The notes beneath the pieces were generated by a model. The model made no database searches, was not told the origin of the DNA, and was given only the letters and a program-made list of their open reading frames with translations. Position numbers and translations under genes: made by a program. 64,000 nucleotides of DNA, taken from contig NC_084489.1 of assembly GCF_030035675.1 (NCBI RefSeq), forward strand, positions 46,781,898 through 46,845,897. The letters run 5' to 3'. This document shows, in pieces, positions 23,650-34,582 of this stretch; the first letter of the stretch is position 1, and the number at the start of each line of letters is the position of its first letter. The DNA is from Rhineura floridana (Eukaryota; Chordata; Lepidosauria; Squamata; Rhineuridae).

Positions 23650-25447
23650 GATCCAAGTGCCTGCCACTTGGTAATCTAACTGTTCTACAGAATTTTGAAA
23701 ACATGGTTAATCAGATAACACTTAGTACACTTTTGCATGCCAAGTATTCATCCTCAAAGCCTGCATTTTTGGACAGGCCTGTGGCTGATTGTGTGGTATC
23801 AAAATCCCTACAGTGGTCCAAACTCTCTGAATTGTGAATGCTACTTCAATTGTACTTTTTATTGGCTTTATTCATAACAGAGTGTCATACAAAGGACTTG
23901 GGGCTTTCCCCTTCTTTGCAGTGTCTGTCTTAATGCCTGGATGGTCTTTTGCAATACACTGAATTGCCTAGCCTAACATTCCTGAGGATCAGTAGAGTGC
24001 AGGAAAACTTTTATTTCATGCCTCATTTCCCTCAATATCCTTGGACTGACTTACCACATTCATGGTTCTCTTGGCTGTTATTGAAAGAGAAGCTTACTTA
24101 ATAAATTAGTATTTTCACCCAGTGGATACACATGCTAATATAACTCTATTATTGTAATGCCAATCTTCACCCCTCCTTCTCATGTTTTGCAATGCACAGA
24201 ATTTAATGGCGGGGGAATAGTTAGACAGCCAGTGCAATTGTATGCTACATATGTTGGAGTGGAAGCTGAAGCCGCACTGATGTTCTCCAAAGGAAGCAAG
24301 CACACAAAACCTATTGATTTGATTACAAATAATGGATGGGTCATCTAAAGAGGAAACTTTTCTGACTCTCTTGATGCCCTACATAATACTGTACCTATAT
24401 GCACATACAGTCTGAGAGCTTGTCATGCTGACTCTTACCATTTTGTCAATGTTCATATAAAACTTGACCTGGATGGGTCAGGCTGTTATGAATGAAGATG
24501 TCAGACTTCATTCCTGGAAGGCCAAGATGAAGCACTGTAAGGTGAGGCTATAGATTTGGTAGAGGAGGAACAAAAAAAGAAGTTGCCTAGCGGTATAGGG
24601 TAAGCTTGACATGGAACTTGTTGCCATATAAATCTTTCCAGCCAATCAGCAGTTACCAGCTAGAGTTCTGAAATGCCTTTTTGTTCTATAATGCTTAACA
24701 AATCCAACCTGTGCTGCTTATGCTTGACCCTGGGACTGATTTCTGAATATTTACATAGATGCATTATAAGAATGTTTTCCATAGTAATGCCATCGTAGAA
24801 ATGTTTGCATGGTAATTAGTTATGAACACAGAAAACGGACATTTGAATTTAGATTGTCCTTGTAAATAACAAGTGCTTTGTCCCTGAATTGCTTGCTTTA
24901 ATGTTAAAATCAGGTTTCATGAGAGAATCTAGAAAAGAAGTTAAAGTATCATTATTGGGCTTTGTCAACAATGAGAACAGAGGTGTTTTCCCCCACTGAG
25001 TGTGGACAGCGAGGACAGGAAGGGCTGGGCCACAACTCTAATCAGTCCTGATCATTAGCCATGCTGCTTGGGGTGGATGGGAGCTGGAGACCAGCAGCAT
25101 CCAGAGGGCACCAGGTTTCCTTCCCCTGATATAAGGGCTATTGTATAAATGCTGTATCTGATCAAAATGTTCTTCTGAACTCACAACATAACGTTCAGTA
25201 ATTTTGCAGATCCATCTTTTTTAAAGCTGGGCTGCAACTGGTTTGGAGGTTTGAAGGAAAGATGCCCCTGAATAAATCTTTAAGGGCTTACAGGAATTCA
25301 TACTTTTTGTCATTTTTCATTATTGAAAATGAAGCAGAAGAGGGTTTGCCCACTCTCTTAAAATAAGGGGTGGGGGGAGAACACTTTGCTGCCACTTCAA
25401 AGCAGCCCAGTGGAGTTTCCATCTTCTGCAGACAGTACCTAGCACAG
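23650..25447. other. Unassigned DNA with a decayed MITE
   Basis: At about 25040-25130 lies a decayed copy of the common hAT-type MITE ('ggatgggagctgg', 'ccagagggcaccaggtt'). Nothing else is recognised and no gene is seen. Confidence 0.45.
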
Positions 25448-26378
25448 CGCATTACAATGGCTACGATAGCCAGAAAAATCATTAAGTGGTCCATGTGATG
25501 TTCCTGTATTAATGTATATATGGTAAGTGCTGTTTGTATAGAAGATACATGGTAAGTGGAATGAAAGAGGAGGGGGGAGTAAATGAGCAGTAGAATGCTG
25601 GATGATTGGCTGAGTGTTTGAATGGCTGGGAGTATAAATGGAAGACTGACAATGGAATCTGTGTGGAGAATCTGTGGTGAATCTGGGTGGACGTTGCTGG
25701 GTTGTTTGAGAAGTGTTTGGTGGTGTTTGGAGGTGGATGTCAGGAACGTGTGGAGAAAGAGAGAGTGGGAGTTCTAGTTCATGATAAGTCAAGTATCACA
25801 GAAATAGATGAAACCATATGCTTAAGTACCATTAGAAAAGTAATCTTGTTATCTCTGCTATTTAATAAAAACTATATTTGGTTTACCAAAGGCCTGATCC
25901 TTGGCTGGGGTTTCACAGACCAGAAGGGAGGGTAAGGTAATGACCAAGGCTGAAGGGAAACAGTAACAAATGGTGGCAGCGGTGAAGAGGAGATTATAAC
26001 ATTCATAAGTATCTAGAGCAACCCTGAGTTATGAGTTATCTGCAGTGATACAAGGGGGTTGGGGACAGCTTAAGCACGCAGTCACAGAGGTAACCTGATT
26101 GAGAGAGACTCAGGCAGAGTCTCTGCGGATACTGGTTATAGGACGTGACTGGTGGTGCTGCCTAGCAGGGGGATCTGGTGAGGTCTATGCTAGAGCGGAG
26201 AGAGAAACCATAAAAAAGGACAGTCCGGACTGGTGGAGTCCCTGGTGGTGCCTAGTGACAGGCAGTAGCCACGAGCAGGTAGGAACCTGACAGGGAGAGC
26301 CAGGGAAGGGCGTCACAGTCCACCAAGACTCTCAGTTAATTTTCAAGTGGTTTGAGTGGGAAAAGGTTTGGGAACTGC
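25448..26378 (+). mobile_element. hAT-like MITE fragment, split by an LTR insertion
   Basis: 25448-25493 ('attacaatggctacgatagc' to 'attaagtggtcca') and 26318-26378 ('caccaagactctcag' to 'gtttgggaactgcta') are the two halves of the right part of the element that is uninterrupted at 38080-38174. Comparison with that copy shows the empty target as 'aagtggcccaccaagac'. Confidence 0.7.
25494..26317 (+). mobile_element. LTR-type insertion, 824 bp (fossil)
   Basis: It is bounded by the exact 5-bp duplication gtcca (25489-25493 and 26318-26322) and by TG...CA ends. Its first 475 bp (25494-25968) look like one LTR: TG start, a TATA-like tataaa near 25633, AATAAA near 25864, and a CA end. It is followed after two bases by tggtggcagcggtg (25971-25984), which would pair with the 3' end of a tRNA-Leu and so looks like a primer-binding site. 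The remaining 330 bp read as leader sequence. The coding body is absent, so the element is a remnant. The right end is not a second copy of the left LTR. An alternative is a single longer solo LTR. Confidence 0.6.
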
Positions 26379-26429
26379 TAACTGGGATCATCTGGGAACA
26401 ATCTACTCGTGACACTATGCTCGACAGAA

Positions 26430-26885
26430 TATCATAAGGCATTCCCTGAAAACTGGCATTTTCTACTGTTGCCCCTCTACTGTGGAATGCCCTACCCTCT
26501 GCATATATGAAGCAGCAACAATCTGTTTCTTCAGACAGCTTGTATAGACTTCTCTTTTTGCCTAGACGAGGCATGGAGAATCAGATGGTTCTGAACTACA
26601 CCTTCCATCATCCCCAGCAAGCATGGTCAAGGAATGATCACTGTAGTTCAGTAATGTCTGGAGGGCTAAAGGTTCCCATCAGACACTGTTGATATGTTTG
26701 AATCCCCTGAATTGCTGTTTTGTTTTTATATCCTTATATATTAGAGTTTTATTGGATTTATGTTTATTTTTGTGTGAATGTTTTTGTTTTTATAGTGCAC
26801 CGCTTACAGACTTTTAAAATATTAAGGGTTTATAAATGCATTTAAATAAAAAATAAAAATAGTGATGGGGGCAACTATGGTTTAT
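26430..26885 (+). mobile_element. L2 3' end with a MITE inside
   Basis: 26455-26570 encodes a degenerate 'TVAPLLWNALPSA' followed by '...LYRLLFLP', the L2 C-terminal pattern. 26700-26880 is the T-rich 3' untranslated region ending in (aaat)n-type sequence. A decayed hAT-type MITE interrupts it at about 26572-26692 ('tgaactacaccttccatcat' to 'gtctggagggctaaagg'). Confidence 0.65.
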
Positions 26886-26889
26886 TCCC

Positions 26890-27226
26890 ATACCATGGCC
26901 CTGCATGGACTATTATGGACAATAAATAAATAAATTGGCTGTTCTCTTGTCCTGGTGGAGAATTACACAGGAACCAATGTCTGGCTAGTTCTTGTACCAT
27001 TTTTTTAAAAAAGCATTTTTATCCAGTGCAGCAGAGGTGTGACATGTCGAACTGCTCCTCAATTTATTTTAGAGTTGTTTTTTAAAAAGGATTTCCTTGG
27101 AATTCTATCTATTCAAAAAAGCTATGCAGGAAAAATGGAATGTATTTTAATATGGATCCATGTGGAAATGGAACACCATGGACTGAGACAGACTCACTCA
27201 TCCCTAGGTGAGATTTGGAGCATGTG
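26890..27226. other. Unassigned DNA
   Basis: No gene or recognised repeat up to the LTR boundary at 27232. Confidence 0.4.
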
Positions 27227-27231
27227 ACATC

Positions 27232-27408
27232 TGTCATGGCCCCGTCAGAGAGCTCCTCAGATGAGGACGACTCGGGAGTAACAGCAGCAGACCCAGGAGC
27301 AGCAGACTCAGAAGGAGACATGGAGGAGCCTCCTGAGAATCCAGCTCCTTCTCCCCCTCAGCTGTAGAGCACCCCAGATACAGCAGAGTCCCTGCAGCCA
27401 GACACAGA
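27232..27408 (+). mobile_element. LTR 5' part, 177 bp (fossil)
   Basis: This is the first 177 bp of an LTR (start tgtcatggccccgtc), plus orientation. It is preceded by acatc (27227-27231). It is cut by the CR1 3' end. The same LTR start occurs in the opposite orientation at the other side of the block, ending at 31231, and by eye the two are about 98% identical over the shared part. Confidence 0.75.
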
Positions 27409-30240
27409 CATAAGAACATAAGAAGAGCCTGCTGGGTCAGGCCAGTGGCCCATCTAGTCCAGCATCCTGTTCTCACAGTGGCCAACCAGGTGCCTGGGGG
27501 AAGCCCACAAGCAGGACCCGAGTGCAAGAACACTCTCCCCTCCTGAGGCTTCCGGCAACTGGTTTTCAGAAGCATGCTGCCTCTGACTAGGGTGGCACAG
27601 CACAGCCATCACGGCTAGTAGCCATTGATAGCCCTGTCCTCCATGAATTTGTCTAATCTTCTTTTAAAGCCGTCCAAGCTGGTGGCCATTACTGCATCTT
27701 GTGGGAGCAAATTCCATAGTTTAACTATGCACTGAGTAAAGAAGTACTTCCTTTTGTCTGTCCTGAATCTTCCAACATTCAGCTTCTTTGAATGTCCACG
27801 AGTTCTAGTATTATGAGAGAGGGAGAAGAACTTTTCTCTATCCACTTTCTCAATGCCATGCATAATTTTATACACTTCTATCATGTCTCCTCTGACCCGC
27901 CTTTTCTCTAAACTAAAAAGCCCCAAATGCTGCAACCTTTCCTCGTAAGGGAGTCGCTCCATCCCCTTGATCATTCTGGTTGCCCTCTTCTGAACCTTTT
28001 CCAACTCTATAATATCCTTTTTGAGATGAGGCGACCAGAACTGTACACAGTATTCCAAATGCGGCCGCACCATAGATTTATACAACGGCATGATGATATT
28101 GGCTGTTTTATTTTCAATACCTTTCCTAATTATCGCTAGCATGGAATTTGCCTTTTTCACAGCTGCCACACACTGGGTCGACATTTTCATCGTGCTGTCC
28201 ACTACAACCCCGAGGTCTCTCTCCTGGTCGGTCACCGCCAGTTCAGACCCCATGAGCGTATATGTGAAATTAAGATTTTTGGCTCCAATATGCATAATTT
28301 TACACTTGTTTATATTGAATTGCATTTGCCATTTTTCCGCCCATTCACTCAGTTTGGAGAGATCTTTTTGGAGCTCTTCACAATCCCTTTTTGTTTTAAC
28401 AACCCTGAACAATTTAGTGTCGTCAGCAAACTTGGCCACTTCACTGCTCACTCCTAATTCTAGGTCATTAATGAACAAGTTGAAAAGTACAGGTCCCAAT
28501 ACCGATCCTTGAGGGACTCCACTTTCTACAGCCCTCCATTGGGAGAACTGTCCGTTTATTCCTACTCTCTGCTTTCTGCTTCTTAACCAATTCCTTATCC
28601 ACAAGAGGACCTCTCCTCTTATTCCATGACTGCTAAGCTTCCTCAGAAGTCTTCGGTGAGGTACCTTGTCAAACGCTTTTTGAAAGTCTAAGTACACTAT
28701 GTCCGCTGGATCACCTCTATCTATATGCTTGTTGACACTCTCAAAGAATTCTAGTAGGTTACTGAGACAGGACTTTCCCTTGCAGAAGCCATGCTGGCTC
28801 TGCTTCAGCAAGGCTTGTTCTTCTATGTGCTTAGTTAATCTAGCTTTAATAATACTTTCTACCAGTTTTCCAGGGACAGAAGTTAAGCTAACTGGCCTGT
28901 AATTTCCGGGATCCCCTCTGGATCCCTTTTTGAAGATTGGCGTTACATTTGCCACTTTCCAGTCCTCAGGCACGGAGGAGGACCCGAGGGACAAGTTACA
29001 TATTTTAGTTAGCAGATCAGCAATTTCACATTTGAGTTCTTTGAGAACTGTCGGGTGGATGCCATCCGGGCCCGGTGATTTGTCAGTTTTTATATTGTCC
29101 ATTAAGCCTAGAACTTCCTCTCTTGTTACCACTATTTGTCTCAGTTCCTCAGAATCCCTTGCTGCAAATGTTAGTTCAGGTTCAGGGATCTGCCCTATAT
29201 CTTCCACTGGGAAGACAGATGCAAAGAATTCATTTAGCTTCTCTGCAATCCCCTTATCGTTCTTTAGTACACCTTTGACTCCCTTATCATCCAAGGGTCC
29301 AATCGCCTCCATAGATGGTCTCCTGCTTTGAATGTATTTATAGATTTTTTTGTTGTTGGTTTTTATGTTCTTAGCAATGTGCTCCTCAAATTCTTTTTTA
29401 GCATCCCTTATTGTCTTCTTGCATTTCTTTTGCCAGAGTTTGTGTTCTTTTTTATTTTCTTCATTCGGACAAGACTTCCATTTTCTGAAGGAAGACTTGT
29501 TGCTTCTAAGAGCTTCCTTGACTTTGCTCGTTAACCATGCTGGCATCTTCTTGGCCCTGGCGGTACCTTTTCTGATCTGCGGTATGCACTCCAGTTGAGC
29601 TTCTAATATAGTGTTTTTAAACAACTTCCAAGCATTTTCGAGTGATGTGACCCTCTGGACTTTGTTTTTCAGCTTTCTTTTTACCAATCCCCTCATTTTT
29701 GTGAAGTTTCCTCTTTTGAAGTCAAATGTGACCGTGTTGGATTTTCTTGGCAATTGGCCATTTACATGTATGTTTAATTTAATAGCACTGTGGTCACTGC
29801 TCCCAATCAGTTCAACAACACTTACATCTCGCACCAGGTCCCGGTCCCCACTGAGGATTAAGCCCAGGGTTGCCATCCCTCTGGTCGGTTCTATGACCAA
29901 CTGGTCTAGGAAATAGTCATTTAGAATATCTAGAAACTTTGCTTCTTTGTCATGACTGGAACACATATGCAGCCAGTCTATGTCCGGGTAGTTGAAGTCA
30001 CCCATTACTACCACATTTCCTAGTTTGGATGCTTCCTCAATTTCATATCTCATCTCAAGGTCTCCCTGAGCATTTTGATCAGGGGGACGATAGATCGTTC
30101 CCAGTATTAAGTCCCTCCTGGGGCATGGTATCACCACCCACAACGATTCTGTGGAGGAGTCTGCCTCTTTTGGGGTTTCGAGCTTGCTGGATTCAATGCC
30201 TTCTTTCACGTATAGAGCGACTCCGCCACCAGTGTCAGCT
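27409..30240 (-). mobile_element. Young CR1 LINE, 2.8 kb, nearly full ORF2
   Basis: The element runs on the minus strand from a truncated 5' end inside the endonuclease domain (about 30240) to the octamer tail 'cataagaacataagaag' at 27409. Upstream of the first methionine the frame still reads 'ADTGGGVALYV', a CR1 endonuclease motif, so truncation lies further 5'. It is nearly identical to 2935-3953. No coding for the CR1 ORF1 is present. Its 3' end sits in an LTR in one orientation and its 5' end abuts the end of the oppositely oriented LTR, so a simple target duplication is not visible. Confidence 0.95.
27615..30209 (-). CDS. CR1 ORF2 protein, N-terminally truncated (864 codons)
   Basis: Uninterrupted frame for the CR1 endonuclease / reverse-transcriptase protein, which nicks target DNA and copies the element RNA at the nick. 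Residues 38-45 hold 'TIYRPPDQ', 69-73 'MGDFN' and 138-141 'SDHS', the later endonuclease motifs. The usual 'TLDLIL' motif reads 'TLGLIL' at 114-119, a change at a normally acidic residue. Residues 378-384 hold 'SPGPDGI', 506-517 'YLDFQKAFDKVP', 563-577 'SGVPQGSVLGPVLFN' and 594-597 'FADD', the catalytic aspartates of the reverse transcriptase. The C-terminus is the Cys-poor CR1 tail 'LWNLLPQDAVMATSLDGFK'. The first endonuclease motifs are missing because of 5' truncation, so the protein is not expected to be active. The start chosen is the first methionine in frame, not a real initiation site. Confidence 0.93.
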   Translation of the reverse strand: MKEGIESSKLETPKEADSSTESLWVVIPCPRRDLILGTIYRPPDQNAQGDLEMRYEIEEASKLGNVVVMGDFNYPDIDWLHMCSSHDKEAKFLDILNDYFLDQLVIEPTRGMATLGLILSGDRDLVRDVSVVELIGSSDHSAIKLNIHVNGQLPRKSNTVTFDFKRGNFTKMRGLVKRKLKNKVQRVTSLENAWKLFKNTILEAQLECIPQIRKGTARAKKMPAWLTSKVKEALRSNKSSFRKWKSCPNEENKKEHKLWQKKCKKTIRDAKKEFEEHIAKNIKTNNKKIYKYIQSRRPSMEAIGPLDDKGVKGVLKNDKGIAEKLNEFFASVFPVEDIGQIPEPELTFAARDSEELRQIVVTREEVLGLMDNIKTDKSPGPDGIHPTVLKELKCEIADLLTKICNLSLGSSSVPEDWKVANVTPIFKKGSRGDPGNYRPVSLTSVPGKLVESIIKARLTKHIEEQALLKQSQHGFCKGKSCLSNLLEFFESVNKHIDRGDPADIVYLDFQKAFDKVPHRRLLRKLSSHGIRGEVLLWIRNWLRSRKQRVGINGQFSQWRAVESGVPQGSVLGPVLFNLFINDLELGVSSEVAKFADDTKLFRVVKTKRDCEELQKDLSKLSEWAEKWQMQFNINKCKIMHIGAKNLNFTYTLMGSELAVTDQERDLGVVVDSTMKMSTQCVAAVKKANSMLAIIRKGIENKTANIIMPLYKSMVRPHLEYCVQFWSPHLKKDIIELEKVQKRATRMIKGMERLPYEERLQHLGLFSLEKRRVRGDMIEVYKIMHGIEKVDREKFFSLSHNTRTRGHSKKLNVGRFRTDKRKYFFTQCIVKLWNLLPQDAVMATSLDGFKRRLDKFMEDRAINGY

Positions 30241-31231
30241 CTACACTGCGTCAGCAGTGCTGGTGGGGGGCTGGAAATTCCTGGGTGGTTGGCAGGGAAG
30301 CAAAGTCCTTAGCCGGCAGTCTGGTCATAAATCTGCCAGGTCTAGGAGGAGGGGAGCTGATAAGGACCAGGCTTGTCCGAAGCGTACTTGCCGAGTCAGG
30401 AGTCCAGAAGTGAGGTCAGTAGAGGTCCGGGATCAAGTGCCAAGGGGTCAGTCCGAAAGAGGGTGCCAGGAAACTAGGAACACACAAGCCACGCCTGACG
30501 TTGCAGTCAGCCACAAGCTGCAGCCAAGGTGTGCCTTATAAAGAGCAAGGTTGACAGCAGGTGTGAGTCCTCAGCGTTTGGGCCTTAAGGAGACAGGCCT
30601 GCCTCTCTTCTGCCTGACCTTCTGCTGTCTACGTTCTGCAGGTGAGGGGGGAGTATCCTTTTCACTGTCTGTGTCTGGCTGCAGGGCCTCTGCTGTATCT
30701 GGGGTGCTCTGCAGCTGAGGGGGAGAAGGAGCTGGATTCTCAGGAGGCTCCTCCATGTCTCCTTCTGAGTCTGCTGCTCCTGGGTCTGCTGCTGTTACTC
30801 CCGAGTCGTCCTAATAATAATAATAATAATAAATTTAATTTATGTGTCGCCTATCTGGCCAATGGCCACTCTAGGCGACGTACATACAATAAATATAGCA
30901 GAATACAGTACCAAATACAGTGAAATAATATAAATTATAAAAGCAAGCAATACATAATAGGAGGCATTTAAAACAGAAGAATATTAAGCCTCCCCAAAAG
31001 TCCTGAAAGCCTGCTGAAAAAGCCAGGTCTTTAAGTCCTTGCGGAACATATTCAGGGAAGAGATGTGCCGAAGATCTTGTGGGAGGGAGTTCCAGAGGTT
31101 GGGGGCCGCCACTGAAAAGGCCCTTTCTCTAGTGTCCGCCAACCTAGCTGCTTTGGTTGGCGGGACTGAGAGAAGGCCTTGTGTGGCCGATCTTGTCCTC
31201 ATCTGAGGAGCCCTCTGACGGGGCCATGACA
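30241..31231 (-). mobile_element. LTR in opposite orientation, with an L2 inside (fossil)
   Basis: A minus-strand LTR starts at 31231 with tgtcatggcccc and runs to about 30240, where it meets the CR1. It holds a TATA-like 'tttataa' near 30536-30542 and a short open, Pro/Glu-rich stretch (30571-30756) that resembles coding sequence overlapping an LTR. It is followed on the right by acatc (31232-31236), the same five bases that precede the plus-strand LTR start at 27227-27231. An L2 lies inside at 30813-31194. Family: Gypsy-like or related; no internal coding region remains in the block. Confidence 0.7.
30813..31194 (-). mobile_element. L2 LINE 3' end, in an LTR
   Basis: The (taa)n tail at 30813-30830, 'gtgtcgcctatctggccaat' and 'ctctaggcgacgtacat' are the 3' end of the same L2 family as 47183-48619. 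The frame at 30984-31194 reads, in order, 'LLSVPPTKAARLADTRERAF', 'SVAAPNLWNSLPQDLRHI' and 'LKTWLFQQAF', which is the L2 C-terminus. The 5-bp duplication gtcct (30808-30812 and 31195-31199) marks the insertion, and the LTR sequence resumes cleanly. Confidence 0.9.
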
Positions 31232-31239
31232 ACATCTGC

Positions 31240-31638
31240 CCAGGCTTTTTTCCCTTCAAAAGATGCTTGGCTCATAGATGTTAGATGTTGAAAAGAAGAC
31301 AGCTCACATCTTTAGGAAGAAATCCATAGAGGAAAGTATACACAGTGTAAACTTTTCCAATGCAGGGTTCACTTTCAAAAGCAAACAAAGGCTCAGAATA
31401 ACTTGGGCTGTTTCTAGATGTAATATGTGCTGTGTAGCAAAGCAATAGTAATTCCTTAGGAAGCTATTCCATAGATGGCCTGGCATCCTTCTATTTGGGG
31501 TTCAAAATAGGGAAATATCACCTTTATTAGGTATTTAGTAGGTTCAACCCAAACAGAGTAGATTTTGGAGGATTGCCCCCGCCACCTTATGATCAAACAT
31601 ATCTGCTTTTCCTATATCTAGTTTTTTTTTTAATACAG
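31240..31638. other. Unassigned DNA
   Basis: No gene or recognised repeat. Confidence 0.4.
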
Positions 31639-31776
31639 CAAGGGTGGCTAACCTGTGGTGCGCCTGATGTTTCTGGGTTATAACTCCCATCATCCCTGAG
31701 TATTGGCCATGCTGGCTAAGACTGATGTGAGTTGGAGTCCAACAACAGCTGGAGGCTCACAGGTTAGCCACCCTTG
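31639..31776. mobile_element. hAT-type MITE, 138 bp
   Basis: The inverted ends 'caagggtggctaacctgtgg' and its reverse complement (31757-31776) flank a centre with 'cccatcatccctgag' and 'ggccatgctggctaagactg'. The layout is that of the other MITEs of this group. An exact 8-bp duplication is not visible (taatacag and tacagaca share only tacag). Confidence 0.8.
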
Positions 31777-31784
31777 TACAGACA

Positions 31785-32705
31785 TAATTGTAATCTAGAT
31801 GTAGTAGGATAATCTGCCACCAGGAGGCCATAAACAGGAAGTGGCACCATAGATAGGATTGTGTTGCTGTTCTCATACTACTGGTGGATGTTAAAGCTGT
31901 AAAGCCTGAAACATCCTATGCCTTTCCAATACAAATATTGGATAAGTTGCCAGGGGCAAACAATCAAGTTAAGTTACAATTTCTCCTGAGAAATAAGGAC
32001 AGAAGTTATGAACAGAATGACCTTTCCCCCCTTTATTTTGCAGGAAATGGAGAGAAGACTGAAATGAGCCTACTGTCATTTTGTCAACCATATAAAGGCA
32101 CTGAGCGAAAATTGTGCTGGCCAGGTCCTGGAAGTGAAATTTATCCTTTTGTGTTTTAATGAACAAATGCTGTTGTTCTTTTAAAATTTGCGTAACCTTT
32201 GGTTTAAGAAATGATGATGATACACATGTACATGAAACTAAAATGAAATATCCATATACTGTAAGTTATACTTAAGTTATGCTGCCTTTTGGATTACTAC
32301 GTACCCTTGGAACCCATACAGTAGAAGCCCCAGGTCAGAGCATAACACTAATGTTGTGTTCATATACCCACTTACCTGGAAGTGAGCCCTATTGAACTTA
32401 ATGGGGGTTACTTCTGATGAAACATGTTTAGGATTTCCCAATAAGGCTGCAATCCTGTGCACACTTTCCTTGGAATAAGCGTCACTGAACATAGTGGAAT
32501 TCCTTTATATTGAAACACATTTAGGACGTGCTGCTGTGTTTTATGAGCATCTCTGCTGTTGCACAAAATCAAGAGGTGGAGCTGGTCTGGTGGACATCCA
32601 TCCCCTATGATGCATTTTGTGTCTTTTCCTCTATCTGCATTTCAGATTTCTATAACTGATATAAGCATGATGGGCGAGGAGCAGAAGCAGCAATGCAACT
32701 ATACG
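31785..32705. other. Unassigned DNA with two short palindromic repeats
   Basis: No gene seen. Two tandem copies of the short palindromic repeat lie at 32361-32437 ('acttacctggaagtgagccc', 'aatgggggttacttctga') and 32444-32510 ('ggctgcaatcctgtgcacac'). Confidence 0.5.
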
Positions 32706-32889
32706 GTACAGGGAAGTTGCCCAGCTCAGTGGTAGAGCAACTGTTCTGCATGCAGAAGGTCCCAGATTCAATGCCTGACATCTCTGGGTAGGGCTAGGAA
32801 TCAGTGGCATACCAAGGGCTAAGCAGTGGGAGCAGTGCACCCCAGGTGCAGGCAATAAGGGGGTGCATTGTCTGTTCTGCTACAGATCA

Positions 32890-33495
<606 letters not shown>

Positions 33496-34203
33496 TCAGA
33501 CCTGGAAGAGATCTGGGGGTGGGGGAGAAGTGCATAGCAAGCCCTTCTTGTATTTCCCCCTGCGAAAAACTCCAGGGAGGTGGCATATTTATTGCAGGGG
33601 GGCAAAGGCCTTCTTTGCTTTATTGCAAAGCAGAACAGGTCATAAAATGTGGAATTGGGACTAAAAAGGGCAAAAGCAGTTCACCAATTCCAGTGTTCTC
33701 TGGGATTGGGCTGCCGCTTGCAGCTTCTTTGTGACTTTGCCTCAAGCCTGTCTGTCTAGAGACTGGAGGAGGTCAGGGCAATCCTCTTGCCCCTGCCCAA
33801 GCCTGCACTCTCTTCTCCCTTCTCTGCTGCAGGAGTTGTGCATGCCTTGTATATGACAGGCACAAGCTTTAGGTCCAAGTAGTGTTACTTTAAATTGTGC
33901 CCCTCCCAACATGCTTGATGTTTGGCCTGAGCTGCAGGGAAAAGGAGTGAGAGAACTCAGCCTGTAAACTTCTTAAGAATTCCCTTCCAGCCTGACCAGC
34001 AACAGGCTGCCAGGAGGCACCAGGGCAAGCACAGGCCCTCTTTGCTCATAGTCAGAAGCTGCACTTGCAACTCCCATCCTGCTTTCTTTCCCTGAGGAAC
34101 AGAGTTACCCTCATTTCTTCCTCAATTGGAAAATGGCAAACTTACCCAGCCCATTCCTTAGAGGTCTGTGCTAGAACCATATTTTTTGTCTAGTAACTCC
34201 ACA

Positions 34204-34582
34204 AAATGGTGGAGAAGAGAAGACTGAGGGGAGATATGATAGCACTCTTCAAGTACATGAAAGGTTGTCATGTAGAAGAGGGCCGGGATCTCTTCTCGAT
34301 CATCCTAGAGTGCAGGACACGGAATAATGGGCACAAGTTGGAGGAAGCCAGATTTCGACTGGACATCAGGAAAAACTTCCTAACTGTTACAGCCATACGA
34401 CAATGGAATCAATTACCTAGAGAGGTAGTGGGCTCTCCGACACTGGAGGCATTCAAGAGGCAGCTGGACAGCCATCTGTCTGGAATGTTTTGATTTGGAT
34501 TCCTGCATTGAGCAGGGGGTTGGACTTGATGGCCTTATAAGCCCCTTCCAACTCTACTATTCTATGATTCTATGTTTCTATG
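34204..34582 (+). mobile_element. CR1 3' end with terminal octamer repeats
   Basis: The frame 34206-34493 encodes the CR1 C-terminus ('RRLRGDMIALFKYMKGCH', 'FRLDIRKNFLTVTAIRQWNQ', 'LPREVVGSPTLEAFKRQLD'). It is followed by 'gggggttggacttgatggcc' and the tail 'ctatgattctatgtttctat'. It lies inside the hAT element and is 5'-truncated. The short coding part has no stop, so it is fairly young. Confidence 0.93.

Noticed and set aside
29611-30541. Plus-strand frames of 100-170 codons
   Set aside because: They are antisense of the CR1 endonuclease region and of the LTR.
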